In this document: positions 7,443 to 17,192 of the stretch, in pieces
Position numbering within the stretch: position 1 is the stretch's first letter
How the letters are laid out: the number at the start of each line of letters is the position of its first letter
NCBI GenBank assembly: GCA_038123275.1
Contig: JAYORG010000001.1
Location: forward strand, 1-64,000
DNA: 64,000 nucleotides
Reading direction: 5' to 3'
DNA from: CAJQHT01 sp038123275
GTDB taxonomy: Bacteria > Pseudomonadota > Alphaproteobacteria > Rickettsiales > UBA1997
Program-made: the position numbers and the translations under genes
The notes under the pieces: generated by a model
What the model saw: only the letters and a program-made list of their open reading frames with translations
Databases searched by the model: none
Told to the model about the DNA's origin: nothing

Positions 7443-9275
7443 ATGTTAAAAGATAAAATTACCACCGGTCCATTAACATCTTCTCAAAAAGTTTATATTA
7501 AAAGCGAAAAATATGATGATGTTAAGGTTGCTATGAGGCAAATTAATTTATCCAAAGCTTCTGATAATAAAAGCTTCACAGTTTATGATACTTCTGGTAT
7601 TTATACTGATCCAGATTTTATTGATAATATTGATTTTAGTAAAGGTTTACCAAAAATTAGAGAAAGTTGGATTAAAGATCGAGGTGATGTACAAGAGTAT
7701 GAAGGTAGAAATGTTAAGCCAGAAGATAATGGTATATTAAATGGTGTATCAGCAAAATCTAGCGTTCCAGAATTTGATTTAAAAGATTTTAAACCCCTTA
7801 AAGCTAAGGAAGGAAAGATACCTACACAAATGGCTTATGCTAAGGCTGGTATCATTACTAAGGAGATGGAGTATATTGCTGTTAGAGAAAATATGGGTCG
7901 AAAAAAAATAGCTGACAATAATAAAAAAAATAATCAACATTTAGCAAAATTTGATCAAAATATTCCATCTTACATAACTGGTGAATTTGTCAGATCAGAA
8001 GTTGCAAGTGGTAGAGCAATTATTCCATCAAACATTAACCATCCTGAATCAGAACCAATGATAATTGGCAGAAATTTCTTGGTTAAAATTAATGCTAATA
8101 TTGGTAATTCGGCAATATTTTCATCTGTTGAAGATGAAGTTGAAAAAATGATCTGGTCAACTCGCCACGGTGGTGATAATTTGATGGATCTCTCTACTGG
8201 TAAAAATATTCACAATATTAGAGAATGGATTATTAGAAATTGTCCAGTTCCAGTAGGTACAGTGCCAATTTATCAAGCCTTAGAAAAAGTTAATGGTGTA
8301 GCTGAAGACTTAACCTGGGAAATTTTCAAGGATACTTTAATTGAACAATGTGAGCAAGGTGTTGATTATTTTACCATCCATGCTGGAGTTTTATTGTCTT
8401 ATGTGCCATTAACTGCCAAAAGAGTAACAGGAATTGTTAGTCGTGGTGGTTCAATTATGGCTAAATGGTGTTTATCTCATCATAAAGAAAATTTTCTTTA
8501 TACTAATTTTAGAGAAATGTGCCAAATATTAAATAAATATGATGTGGCCTTTTCTTTAGGAGATGGTTTAAGACCAGGGTCAATAGCCGATGCTAATGAT
8601 GAAGCTCAGCTTGGTGAGTTAAAAACTTTAGGAGAATTAACGAAAATTGCTTGGGAATATAATTGCCAGGTAATGGTTGAAGGGCCAGGTCATGTGCCAA
8701 TGCATCTTATTAAAGAAAATATGGATAAGCAACTTGACTGGTGTCATGAAGCTCCATTTTATACATTAGGCCCCCTTACAACTGATATTGCCCCGGCATA
8801 TGACCACATTACTTCTGCAATTGGTGCAGCTATGATAGGTTGGTTTGGTACAGCAATGCTTTGCTATGTTACCCCAAAAGAACATCTAGGTTTACCAAAT
8901 AAAGAAGATGTAAAAACAGGGGTAATAACTTATAAAATTGCTGCTCACGCTGCTGATTTGGCTAAGGGTAACGCTGCTGCTAGGGCGTGGGATGATGAAT
9001 TATCAAAAGCAAGGTTTGAATTTAGATGGGAAGATCAATTTAATTTATCCTTAGATCCTGAATTGGCTAGAAGTTATCATGACGAAACACTTCCAGCTGA
9101 TGGTGCTAAAGTTGCTCATTTTTGCTCAATGTGTGGTCCTAAATTTTGTTCTATGAAAATTAGTCAAGATGTTAGAGATTATGCTAATAAACAAGATAAA
9201 GAAAAAGGCATGCAGGAGATGAGTACAAAATTTAAAGAAATGGGCAGCGAGGTTTACGTTAAACAAAGTGGCTAA
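7443..9275 (+). CDS. thiC: phosphomethylpyrimidine synthase ThiC
   Basis: ThiC is a radical-SAM enzyme that converts aminoimidazole ribotide into the hydroxymethylpyrimidine phosphate half of thiamine. The non-canonical cluster motif is at the C-terminus, CSMCGPKFC, with the family blocks VREWIIRNCPVPVGTVPIY-like (IREWIIRNCPVPVGTVP), YFTIHAGVL, and EGPGHVPMHLIKENM. Length (610 aa) is typical of the proteobacterial form. It starts 34 bp after the pal terminator, and I see no TPP riboswitch in that space. No other thi gene occurs in the window. The enzyme draws on the purine pathway; purB is present at 52-53 kb. Thiamine synthesis genes are uncommon in Rickettsiales. Confidence 0.96.
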   Translation: MLKDKITTGPLTSSQKVYIKSEKYDDVKVAMRQINLSKASDNKSFTVYDTSGIYTDPDFIDNIDFSKGLPKIRESWIKDRGDVQEYEGRNVKPEDNGILNGVSAKSSVPEFDLKDFKPLKAKEGKIPTQMAYAKAGIITKEMEYIAVRENMGRKKIADNNKKNNQHLAKFDQNIPSYITGEFVRSEVASGRAIIPSNINHPESEPMIIGRNFLVKINANIGNSAIFSSVEDEVEKMIWSTRHGGDNLMDLSTGKNIHNIREWIIRNCPVPVGTVPIYQALEKVNGVAEDLTWEIFKDTLIEQCEQGVDYFTIHAGVLLSYVPLTAKRVTGIVSRGGSIMAKWCLSHHKENFLYTNFREMCQILNKYDVAFSLGDGLRPGSIADANDEAQLGELKTLGELTKIAWEYNCQVMVEGPGHVPMHLIKENMDKQLDWCHEAPFYTLGPLTTDIAPAYDHITSAIGAAMIGWFGTAMLCYVTPKEHLGLPNKEDVKTGVITYKIAAHAADLAKGNAAARAWDDELSKARFEFRWEDQFNLSLDPELARSYHDETLPADGAKVAHFCSMCGPKFCSMKISQDVRDYANKQDKEKGMQEMSTKFKEMGSEVYVKQSG

Positions 9276-9279
9276 AATT

Positions 9280-10827
9280 ATGTTATTAGCTCCTAATAAA
9301 AATCGTTTATTCTTCATTTATTTTTGTATTATCTGTGGTTTTATTGCCGTTACTTTAAGGTTATTATTTTTAGTAACCTTTAGTGATAAGGTAGATGTAG
9401 GAAAAATTTATAATAATAATAAAATTAATAAAAGATCTGATATTATCGATAGAAATGGCATTATTATTGCTACAGACTTAGATGTAAAAGTTCTTTATGC
9501 TAATTCTGCTTTAATAAGGGATCCAGAATTTGTAGCCCAAAAATTATCAAAAACTTTTCCTAGCTTAAAGTATAAAAGATTATTTAAAAGATTATCCAAA
9601 TCCAAAGATGGATGGTTATTAGTTAAAAGAAATATCACTCCAAAACAAGAGCAGATAGTTAATAATTTAGGAATAGCTGGGTTAATTTTTGAGGATAGCA
9701 AAACCAGAGTATACCCCCAGAAATCATCTTTAAGTCATGTTATTGGTTATACAGATCTAGATGGCAACGGTATTTCTGGTATTGAAAAGGAATATGATGA
9801 TTTTTTAAAAAATGATAATCAAAATTTACAATTATCGTTAGATATTAGAGTACAAGATGTTTTAAATTATCAATTAAAAAAGGCTATGAAGAAATTCAAA
9901 GCTTTTGCGGCTTTTGGTATCATTATGGATGTAAATAATGGTGAAGTCATAGCTCTTTCTAGCTTACCAAATTTTGATCCTAATAATCAAGTTGTGGCTA
10001 GTGATAAAGAAAAATTTAATCGTGCTACATATGGCGTTTATGAGCTTGGATCAGTTTTTAAGATTTTTACCCATGCTTTAGCATTTGAAGATAAGCTAAT
10101 TGATATGAGTGATACTTATAAGGTTAAAGATCCTATCAAATATGGTAAGTTTACTATTGATGATGACCATAAAGAAAAAGATATTTTAACAGTGGAAGAA
10201 GTTTTTACACAGTCTTCTAATATTGGTTCAGTTAAGATAGCAAAATTTTTTGGTCCTGAAAGACAAAAAGAGTTTTTAGATAGCCTAGGTCTATTACATA
10301 AACTAAATACAGACTTCCCATCCCTTGGAACTCCAATATACCCTAAAAGATGGGGTGAAATTAGCCTATCTACTATTGCTTTTGGTCATGGAATAGCAGT
10401 TACACCACTACATATCACTAGATCAGTTGCAGCAATTGTTAATAATGGCAATTTATTTAAACCATCCTTTGTTAAGCTAGACAATAATCCTTTATTTAAT
10501 AAAGTGATATCCAAGGAAACTTCTAATATTATGAAAAAATTATTACAAGAAACAGTTTTAAATGGCACTGGAAAAAATGCTAAAGTTGCGGGCTATGAAA
10601 TAGGTGGAAAAACCGGAACTGCTGAAAGAGCAGAAGCTGGAGGTTACAATAAAAAGAAAACATTAGCATCATTTGTTGCTGCTTTTCCAATTAATAATCC
10701 ACAATACTTAATATTTGTTGGAATAGATCAGCCAAATTATACTTTTAATACCGGAGGAATGGTTGCTGCACCAGTTGTTGGTAATATTATTAAAAATATT
10801 GCTCCAATTTTGGATGTGGTTAATTAA
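9280..10827 (+). CDS. ftsI: penicillin-binding protein 3 / FtsI transpeptidase
   Basis: This is a class B penicillin-binding protein that cross-links septal peptidoglycan. After a cytoplasmic stub and one transmembrane segment (about residues 8-30) come the non-catalytic dimerisation region (RSDIIDRNGIIIATDLD) and the transpeptidase domain with its three motifs: GSVFK (Ser nucleophile), SSN, and KTGTAE. Length of 515-519 aa matches rickettsial FtsI. GTG 9268 would overlap thiC by 8 nt; ATG 9280 lies just past the thiC stop, and I prefer it, though neither has a strong ribosome binding site. It is not in a mur/fts cluster, so it is probably co-transcribed with thiC, an odd pairing. Confidence 0.92.
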   Translation: MLLAPNKNRLFFIYFCIICGFIAVTLRLLFLVTFSDKVDVGKIYNNNKINKRSDIIDRNGIIIATDLDVKVLYANSALIRDPEFVAQKLSKTFPSLKYKRLFKRLSKSKDGWLLVKRNITPKQEQIVNNLGIAGLIFEDSKTRVYPQKSSLSHVIGYTDLDGNGISGIEKEYDDFLKNDNQNLQLSLDIRVQDVLNYQLKKAMKKFKAFAAFGIIMDVNNGEVIALSSLPNFDPNNQVVASDKEKFNRATYGVYELGSVFKIFTHALAFEDKLIDMSDTYKVKDPIKYGKFTIDDDHKEKDILTVEEVFTQSSNIGSVKIAKFFGPERQKEFLDSLGLLHKLNTDFPSLGTPIYPKRWGEISLSTIAFGHGIAVTPLHITRSVAAIVNNGNLFKPSFVKLDNNPLFNKVISKETSNIMKKLLQETVLNGTGKNAKVAGYEIGGKTGTAERAEAGGYNKKKTLASFVAAFPINNPQYLIFVGIDQPNYTFNTGGMVAAPVVGNIIKNIAPILDVVN

Positions 10828-10841
10828 GTTTTTGCTACACC

Positions 10842-10890
10842 CCGGCTTCACCACGCAAGATAAGGGTGAGCCCATCCCGTCAGGGATGGG
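10842..10890. repeat. intergenic palindromic repeat, family A (copy 1)
   Basis: Between the convergent ftsI and dnaK ends lies CCCATCCC (10871-10878), loop GTCA, GGGATGGG (10883-10890). The same core (CATCCCTGACGGGATGGG on the other strand) returns at 22624, and a related sequence at 51999. The upstream text CGGCTTCACCAC with ATAAGGG also resembles sequence near 22771. No T-tract follows the stem, so it is a dispersed element that may double as a transcription barrier. Confidence 0.6.
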
Positions 10891-10904
10891 GAAGTTAAGT
10901 TATT

Positions 10905-12854
10905 TTAAGCTGCAGAAGATTTTTTATCATCATCATTCTTTTTATCATCTTCATTAACTTCTTCAAATTCACCATCAACAACTTTTTCGCCATTATCATT
11001 AGTGTCAGAAGCTGCATCTGTAGGATTTTCTCCTGCAGCTGCTTGTTGATCTTTATACATAGCTTCACCCAATTTCATTGAAGATTGCATTAAAGCATCA
11101 GTTGCAGTTTTTAATTCATCAGCTTTAGCATCTTCTTTAGCTAATAAATCTTTAACTTTTTGAACTTCAGCATTAATCGCTTCTTTAGTAGCGTCATCAA
11201 CTTTATCACCATGTTCTGCAACACTTTTTTCAGTTGAATAAACAAGACTATCAGCTTGGTTTCTAGCTTCGACTAATTCTTTCTTTTCTTTATCGGCACT
11301 AGCATTAGCTTCGGCATCTTTTACCATTTTTTCAATCTCATCGTCACTTAAGCCGCCAGAAGATTGAATTTTAACATTTTGCTCTTTATTTGTAGCCTTA
11401 TCTTTTGCCGAAACATTAACTACACCATTAGCATCAATATCAAAAGTAACTTCAATTTGAGGCATGCCTCTTGGAGCAGGTGGAATATCTTCCAAATTAA
11501 ATTCTCCAAGTAATTTATTATGTACAGCAATATCTCTTTCACCTTGATAAACTTTAATAGTAACTGCAGTTTGATTATCAGCATAAGTTGAGAATACTTG
11601 GCTTTTATTAGTTGGAATAGTGGTATTTCTATCAATTAATCTAGTAAATACACCTCCAGCAGTTTCAATCCCTAAAGATAAAGGAGTAACATCAAGAAGT
11701 AATACATCTTTAACATCACCTTGTAACACACCACCTTGAATAGCGGCGCCAATTGCTACAACCTCATCTGGGTTTACACTTTTATTTGGTTCTTTGCCAA
11801 AGAATTTTTTAACTACCTCATTAACTTTTGGCATTCTAGTCATGCCGCCAACTAGGATAATTTCATCAATATCATTTGCTTTAATACCAGCATCTTCCAA
11901 GGCTTTCTCACAAGGTTTAATTGTTCTTTGAACCAAGTCATCAACTAGAGATTCTAATTTAGCTCTAGTAATTTTAACATTTAAATGTTTTGGTCCACTA
12001 GCATCAGCAGTAATATAAGGTAAGTTAACTTCAGTTTCTAAAGTTGACGATAGTTCAATTTTAGCTTTTTCAGCTGCTTCTTTTAATCTTTGTAAGGCTA
12101 AAGGATCTTTTGTTAAATCAACAGAGGTATCTTTTTTAAATTCATCAGTTAGATATTTTAATATTACCATGTCAAAATCTTCACCACCAAGGAAAGTATC
12201 ACCATTTGTTGATTTTACTTCAAATACACCATCACCAATTTCTAAAACAGAAACATCAAATGTACCACCACCTAGATCATAAACAGCAATTGTTTGACCT
12301 TCTTTCTTTTCTAAACCATAAGCTAAAGCAGCAGCAGTTGGCTCATTAATAATTCTTAATACTTCCAAACCAGCAATTTTACCAGCATCTTTTGTTGCTT
12401 GTCTTTGAGAATCATTAAAATAAGCTGGAACAGTAATAACTGCCTTTTCTACCTTTTCTCCCAAATGTTTTTCAGCAGTTTCCTTCATTTTTTGTAATGT
12501 AAAAGCAGAAATTTGACTTGGAGAATATTTTTCTTTTTCAACTTCAACCCAAGCATCACCATTTCCGCCTTTGACAATTTTAAAAGGAACTAATTCTTGA
12601 TCTTTTTTAGTAATAGGGTCATCAAATCTTCTACCAATTAATCTTTTAGCACCAAAAATAGTGTTTTGAGGGTTAGTGACAGCTTGTCTTTTAGCAGGCG
12701 CGCCAACAGCTTTTTCGCCATCTTTTAAAAAACCTACAATCGAAGGAGTTGTTCTTGAACCTTCAGCATTTTCAATAACTTTGGCATTTTTACCATCCAT
12801 AATAGCAACACAAGAGTTTGTGGTACCTAAATCAATTCCTATAACTTTACTCAT
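10905..12854 (-). CDS. dnaK: chaperone DnaK (Hsp70)
   Basis: DnaK is the ATP-dependent Hsp70 chaperone. The N-terminal ATPase starts GIDLGTTNSCVAIMDG and includes VYDLGGGTFDVSVLEIGDG and the linker-proximal DVLLLDVTPLSLGIETAGG. The substrate-binding domain and helical lid follow, with an acidic tail (VVDGEFEEVNEDDKK). Length (649 aa) is normal. No dnaJ gene follows; the next sequence is a palindromic repeat. The upstream region to mreD is 146-176 bp and shared by two divergent genes. I could not find a convincing heat-shock sigma box in it. Confidence 0.98.
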   Translation of the reverse strand: MSKVIGIDLGTTNSCVAIMDGKNAKVIENAEGSRTTPSIVGFLKDGEKAVGAPAKRQAVTNPQNTIFGAKRLIGRRFDDPITKKDQELVPFKIVKGGNGDAWVEVEKEKYSPSQISAFTLQKMKETAEKHLGEKVEKAVITVPAYFNDSQRQATKDAGKIAGLEVLRIINEPTAAALAYGLEKKEGQTIAVYDLGGGTFDVSVLEIGDGVFEVKSTNGDTFLGGEDFDMVILKYLTDEFKKDTSVDLTKDPLALQRLKEAAEKAKIELSSTLETEVNLPYITADASGPKHLNVKITRAKLESLVDDLVQRTIKPCEKALEDAGIKANDIDEIILVGGMTRMPKVNEVVKKFFGKEPNKSVNPDEVVAIGAAIQGGVLQGDVKDVLLLDVTPLSLGIETAGGVFTRLIDRNTTIPTNKSQVFSTYADNQTAVTIKVYQGERDIAVHNKLLGEFNLEDIPPAPRGMPQIEVTFDIDANGVVNVSAKDKATNKEQNVKIQSSGGLSDDEIEKMVKDAEANASADKEKKELVEARNQADSLVYSTEKSVAEHGDKVDDATKEAINAEVQKVKDLLAKEDAKADELKTATDALMQSSMKLGEAMYKDQQAAAGENPTDAASDTNDNGEKVVDGEFEEVNEDDKKNDDDKKSSAA

Positions 12855-13030
12855 TATTTTTTGTTTAAATTATTAATATTTTTAATGATAAAATCATATA
12901 TATGAACTATAAAAAAAATTACAAGAGCAACATATTAAAGTATGTTCTAATTTTAAGAAAAAGATGTTTACTAATTAACTAAAGGGATAATAATTACTAT
13001 TTGTTTTTTGATATAAATATCTTTTTAAAG

Positions 13031-13534
13031 ATGCCTCATAATTTATTAAAAATTTCAGTTCTATATCTAACTGCCATACTATTGACAATAGTAAATTTAA
13101 ATAGCATTAGCAATAATCCTACTGGCCTTGTCATATCTTTGCCTTTATTTGAAATAATGATTATTTACTATTTTGCAATTTATAAAAAGAATGTTTTTGG
13201 TTTAGGGTTTATATTTTTTATTGGAATTTGGAGTGACTCACTCAATGGGATACCTCTTGGAATTACTTCTTTAATATATGTAGTTGTTGTAAAGATATTC
13301 GATCTAATAAGTCATAAACAATCACCAAAGGAAGATTTTAAATCAATCTTAAAAGAATTTGTTATATTTATTACTGTCATACTATTTTTAAAATGGTTAT
13401 TATTATCCTTTTATTATAAGGATCCATATAGTGTTTCACCTTTTTTATCGCAAGTGATAATATCATCTTTAACTTATGTTATAATGCATAAATTCTTTGA
13501 TTTTCTAAGTAAGAAATTTTTGATAGAATATTAA
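13031..13534 (+). CDS. mreD: rod shape-determining protein MreD
   Basis: A hydrophobic protein of about 167 aa with five likely membrane spans and the MreD pattern (NPTGLVISLPLFEIMIIYYF, then FFIGIWSDSLNGIPLGITSL). MreD is an inner-membrane part of the elongasome that works with MreC, MreB and PBP2. It is 15 bp upstream of mrdA, the usual neighbour. mreB and mreC are not in the window. TTG 13001 would add ten residues (upstream AAAGGG is rather distant); ATG 13031 gives a more usual start. Family assignment rests on topology, motif and context. Confidence 0.8.
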   Translation: MPHNLLKISVLYLTAILLTIVNLNSISNNPTGLVISLPLFEIMIIYYFAIYKKNVFGLGFIFFIGIWSDSLNGIPLGITSLIYVVVVKIFDLISHKQSPKEDFKSILKEFVIFITVILFLKWLLLSFYYKDPYSVSPFLSQVIISSLTYVIMHKFFDFLSKKFLIEY

Positions 13535-13549
13535 CTGTAGCACCTGGTA

Positions 13550-15349
13550 ATGCGTCGCGATTATAGAAAAAATAAGCTATTTAATAGAAGAACAGTTATT
13601 TTAACCAGTATTAGATCCTTTTTAAGTGCTATATTAGTTGTTCGTTTAGGATATTTGCAACTTGGAAGACATAAGGAATATTCTACAAGGTCTGATAAAA
13701 ATCGGATTAAAACAATTATTCAACCGTCTTTAAGGGGAATAATATTTGATCGCAATAATAAATCTTTAGTTAATAATCGTAAAAACTACAGACTCCTTTT
13801 ATATCTTGAAAATAAATCAAATGTTAAAAATACTATAGAAAAATTAGTAAAAATATTAGATTTAGATTCCAAAACTAAAAATAAATTACTAAAACGCATA
13901 TCAGATGCTAGAAGAAAAAGTATTATTTCTCTAATAGATAATTTATCTTGGAATGATTTGGCAAAAGTTGAGGTTAATTCATATAAATTGCCAGAGCTTT
14001 CAATTGAAAGTGCTCCAGTTAGATATTACCCATTTCCACTTGAAACAGCTCATTTAGTAGGATATGTATCTTTGCCTAGTGAGAAAGAAATTAATGCAGA
14101 GAATCAAAATCTTTTTATGCATCCAAATTTTAGAGTTGGCAAGAACGGTATTGAAAAAAGTTTTGATAAATATTTAAGAGGACAATTTGGTATAAAATAT
14201 TCAGAAGTAAATGCTTTTGGTCTACCCTTAAGAGATATTTCTGCAATACCAAGTGTTAAGGGTGAAAGTTTAAGATTAACTATTAATATTGAATTACAGA
14301 GGTTTATTTTTGATAAAATTTCTAAATTAACTGCTTCTGTTGTTGTAATGGATGTTAAAACAGGTGAAATACTTGCTTTTAACTCGAGTCCATCTTTTAA
14401 CATTAATAATTTTGTAGAAGGATTTAGTCAAGAATATTGGCAAAGCTTGATTGAAAATGAAGGAAGGCCATTAAACAATAAACCGTTAACAGCAAATTAT
14501 CCACCTGGATCAGTATTTAAGTTGATTGTTGCTTTGGCAGCTCTAGAACATGGAATTAATCCCAAGAAGAAGATAAGATGTAATGGCAAATATAGATTAG
14601 GCAAAAGAACTTTTCATTGCTGGAAAGAAAAAGGCCATGGTATTTTAGATATGGATAATGCCATTAAGCATTCTTGCAATGTATATTTCTTTAATTTAGC
14701 CAAAGAATTAGGAATTGATAAAATAACAAAAATGGCCAGTAAATTTGGCTATGGACAATCTTTTGATATTGACTTGCAAGAAGTAAAATCAGCTATATTA
14801 CCATCTGACGGTTGGAAAAGAAAAGTATTTAATCAGCCTTGGGTTGGTGGTGATACTTTAAATTCTGCAATTGGTCAAGGTTTTATGTTGGCTTCCCCAC
14901 TTCAAATTGCTGTAGCAACAGCTCGAATTGCCAATGGTGGTGTTGCTATTAATCCTTATTTGGTAAAGGATTCTGATTCTTACACTCAATATGATAAATT
15001 GCAAAATAATAGGTTGGTTGAAGAAAAGCATTCTAGATATATTAGGGAAGCAATGTATAAAGTAGTTAACGAGTCACAGGGAACTGCCTATCATAGTAGA
15101 ATCAGAGATAAAAATTTTAAAATGTCCGGAAAAACTGGAACATCACAGGTTATTTCCAAAAGAGAAAAAGATATGACAGAAGCTGAAGTTAGAAAGAATA
15201 AAAATCATGCCATTTTTACTGCTTTTGCTCCTGCTAATGATCCCAAATATGCTATTAGCATAGTTGTTGAACATGGTGGATCAGGATCAGCAGCGGCAGC
15301 TCCTTTAGCTAAGGCAATATTAAAGGAAGCAAAAAGACTTGATACATAA
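13550..15349 (+). CDS. mrdA: penicillin-binding protein 2 (elongation transpeptidase)
   Basis: Class B transpeptidase of the rod system, partner of RodA. A membrane anchor (about residues 15-35) precedes the dimerisation domain (SLRGIIFDRNNKSLVNN, RYYPFPLETAHLVGY) and the transpeptidase motifs PGSVFK, SCN (HSCNVYFFN) and KTGTSQ. Length of 599 aa fits PBP2. It follows mreD closely and is probably in one operon with it. Together with ftsI this shows that the cell keeps both septal and lateral wall synthesis, unlike wall-reduced Anaplasmataceae. Confidence 0.95.
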   Translation: MRRDYRKNKLFNRRTVILTSIRSFLSAILVVRLGYLQLGRHKEYSTRSDKNRIKTIIQPSLRGIIFDRNNKSLVNNRKNYRLLLYLENKSNVKNTIEKLVKILDLDSKTKNKLLKRISDARRKSIISLIDNLSWNDLAKVEVNSYKLPELSIESAPVRYYPFPLETAHLVGYVSLPSEKEINAENQNLFMHPNFRVGKNGIEKSFDKYLRGQFGIKYSEVNAFGLPLRDISAIPSVKGESLRLTINIELQRFIFDKISKLTASVVVMDVKTGEILAFNSSPSFNINNFVEGFSQEYWQSLIENEGRPLNNKPLTANYPPGSVFKLIVALAALEHGINPKKKIRCNGKYRLGKRTFHCWKEKGHGILDMDNAIKHSCNVYFFNLAKELGIDKITKMASKFGYGQSFDIDLQEVKSAILPSDGWKRKVFNQPWVGGDTLNSAIGQGFMLASPLQIAVATARIANGGVAINPYLVKDSDSYTQYDKLQNNRLVEEKHSRYIREAMYKVVNESQGTAYHSRIRDKNFKMSGKTGTSQVISKREKDMTEAEVRKNKNHAIFTAFAPANDPKYAISIVVEHGGSGSAAAAPLAKAILKEAKRLDT

Positions 15350-15500
15350 TAAATACTTTTATTTTGCAAAAAGGTCTTAAATTATTTCTTGATTGTAAAG
15401 AATAATAATCTTACAATTCGCCCTCTAATATTAACTAACAATGTCCATCTATATTTTTAGTTAATAATAAAATTACAACCCTAAGAATTAAGATAAAATA

Positions 15501-16925
15501 ATGTCAAATATTGGAAAAGTAACACAGGTAATTTCAGCAGTTGTAGATGTTGAATTTGAAAATGGTGAGCTACCAGCAATTTTAAATGCTTTAGAGTGTG
15601 ATAATAACGGTAAGAAGTTAGTATTAGAAGTTTCACTTCATTTAGGAGAAAGAACAGTCAGAACTATTGCGATGGATTCAACAGATGGCCTAGCCAGAGG
15701 TGCTAAAGTTGTTGACACTACTAATCCTATTGTAGTACCAGTTGGTGAAGCAACTCTTGGTAGAATCATGAATGTTATTGGCGAGCCTATTGATGAAAAA
15801 GGCCCTATTAAATCCAAACAAAAATTTCCAATTCACGCAGCTGCTCCAGAGTTAGTGGATCAGGCAACTGATACTGAAATATTAGTTACTGGTATTAAAG
15901 TAGTTGATCTATTGGCTCCTTATTCTAAAGGTGGTAAGATTGGTCTATTTGGTGGTGCTGGTGTAGGTAAAACAGTTTTAATTATGGAATTAATTAACAA
16001 TGTTGCAAAAGCACATGATGGCTATTCAGTTTTTGCTGGCGTTGGAGAAAGAACTAGAGAAGGTAATGATCTTTACCATGAAATGATTGAATCCAACGTA
16101 ATCAACATTAATGACATTGCTAAGTCAAAAGTGTCATTAGTATATGGACAAATGAATGAGCCACCAGGAGCTAGAGCTAGAGTTGCTCTAAGTGGTTTAA
16201 CTCAAGCCGAATATTTTAGAGATGAAGAAGGTAGAGATGTATTATTCTTTGTTGATAATGTATTTAGGTTTACTCAAGCTGGTTCAGAAGTTTCAGCATT
16301 ACTTGGTAGAATTCCTTCAGCTGTTGGTTATCAACCAACTCTTGCTACTGATATGGGACAAATGCAAGAAAGGATTACATCAACCAAAAAAGGATCAATT
16401 ACTTCAGTTCAAGCAATTTATGTGCCGGCTGATGATTTAACTGACCCTGCTCCAGCTACATCATTTGCTCATTTGGATGCAACCACTGTACTTTCACGTC
16501 AAATTGCTGAAATGGGTATTTATCCAGCTGTAGATCCACTTGATTCAACTTCTAGAATCTTAGATCCAAGAATTGTTGGTGAAGAACATTACCAAGTTGC
16601 AAGAGAAGTTCAAAGAATTCTACAAGCTTATAAATCATTGCAAGATATTATTGCAATTCTTGGTATGGATGAGTTATCAGAAGAAGATAAGTTAGTTGTA
16701 GCACGTGCTCGTAAAATTCAAAGATTTTTATCTCAACCTTTCCATGTTGCTGAAGTTTTCACGGGTAGTCCTGGTAAATTAGTTTCTCTAAAAGATACTA
16801 TCTCAGGGTTCAAAGATATTTGCGCCGGAAAATATGATCATTTACCAGAAAATGCTTTTTATATGGTTGGCTCTATTGATGAGGTCATCAAAAAAGGTGA
16901 AAAACTTTTAAAAGAAAGTAAATAG
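15501..16925 (+). CDS. atpD: ATP synthase F1 subunit beta
   Basis: Catalytic subunit of F1. It has the P-loop GGAGVGKTVLIMELINN, the catalytic Glu in GERTREGNDLYHEM, the Walker B FFVDNVFRFTQAG, and DELSEEDK of the C-terminal domain. The length of 474 aa is normal. It starts a two-gene atpD-atpC unit 151 bp after mrdA; atpH, atpA and atpG are not adjacent, a dispersed arrangement known in Anaplasmataceae. The 151-bp upstream gap should hold its promoter, but I cannot point to one clear box pair. Confidence 0.98.
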   Translation: MSNIGKVTQVISAVVDVEFENGELPAILNALECDNNGKKLVLEVSLHLGERTVRTIAMDSTDGLARGAKVVDTTNPIVVPVGEATLGRIMNVIGEPIDEKGPIKSKQKFPIHAAAPELVDQATDTEILVTGIKVVDLLAPYSKGGKIGLFGGAGVGKTVLIMELINNVAKAHDGYSVFAGVGERTREGNDLYHEMIESNVININDIAKSKVSLVYGQMNEPPGARARVALSGLTQAEYFRDEEGRDVLFFVDNVFRFTQAGSEVSALLGRIPSAVGYQPTLATDMGQMQERITSTKKGSITSVQAIYVPADDLTDPAPATSFAHLDATTVLSRQIAEMGIYPAVDPLDSTSRILDPRIVGEEHYQVAREVQRILQAYKSLQDIIAILGMDELSEEDKLVVARARKIQRFLSQPFHVAEVFTGSPGKLVSLKDTISGFKDICAGKYDHLPENAFYMVGSIDEVIKKGEKLLKESK

Positions 16926-16931
16926 TTTATA

Positions 16932-17192
16932 ATGGGTAAATCTGACAAACTTCATGTTGAAATAATTTCTCCAGCAGGCATTGTTTTTGATGACTATTGT
17001 CACATGGCTACAATTCCTGGAAATAATGGTGACCTTGGCATAATGTATGATCATGAGCCAATTTTAACTAGGTTACATGAAGGTAAAATTAGTATTTATA
17101 GTGATAATAATAATATCTTAAAAAACATTGAAATAACAGGTGGTTTCGCCCATAATGTTGAAGATAAATTATTAATTCTAATAGATAAATAA
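16932..17192 (+). CDS. atpC: ATP synthase F1 subunit epsilon, short form
   Basis: The 86-aa product matches the N-terminal beta-sandwich of the epsilon subunit (HVEIISPAGIVFDDYCHMATIP, within it GNNGDLGIMYDHEPILTRL, then VEDKLLILID). It links the gamma stalk to the c-ring. The usual 130-aa protein has a C-terminal two-helix domain that can inhibit ATP hydrolysis; this one stops before it, so that brake is absent. The gene is 6 bp after atpD. No frameshifted continuation is obvious downstream. Short epsilon subunits occur in other Rickettsiales. Confidence 0.93.
   Translation: MGKSDKLHVEIISPAGIVFDDYCHMATIPGNNGDLGIMYDHEPILTRLHEGKISIYSDNNNILKNIEITGGFAHNVEDKLLILIDK

Noticed and set aside
12855..13000. 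Heat-shock sigma32 promoter before dnaK
   Set aside because: CTTGTA is present on the minus strand, but no CCCCAT-like -10 box lies at a suitable distance.
14104..14403. 99-aa open frame antisense to mrdA
   Set aside because: A shadow of the conserved PBP2 coding sequence.
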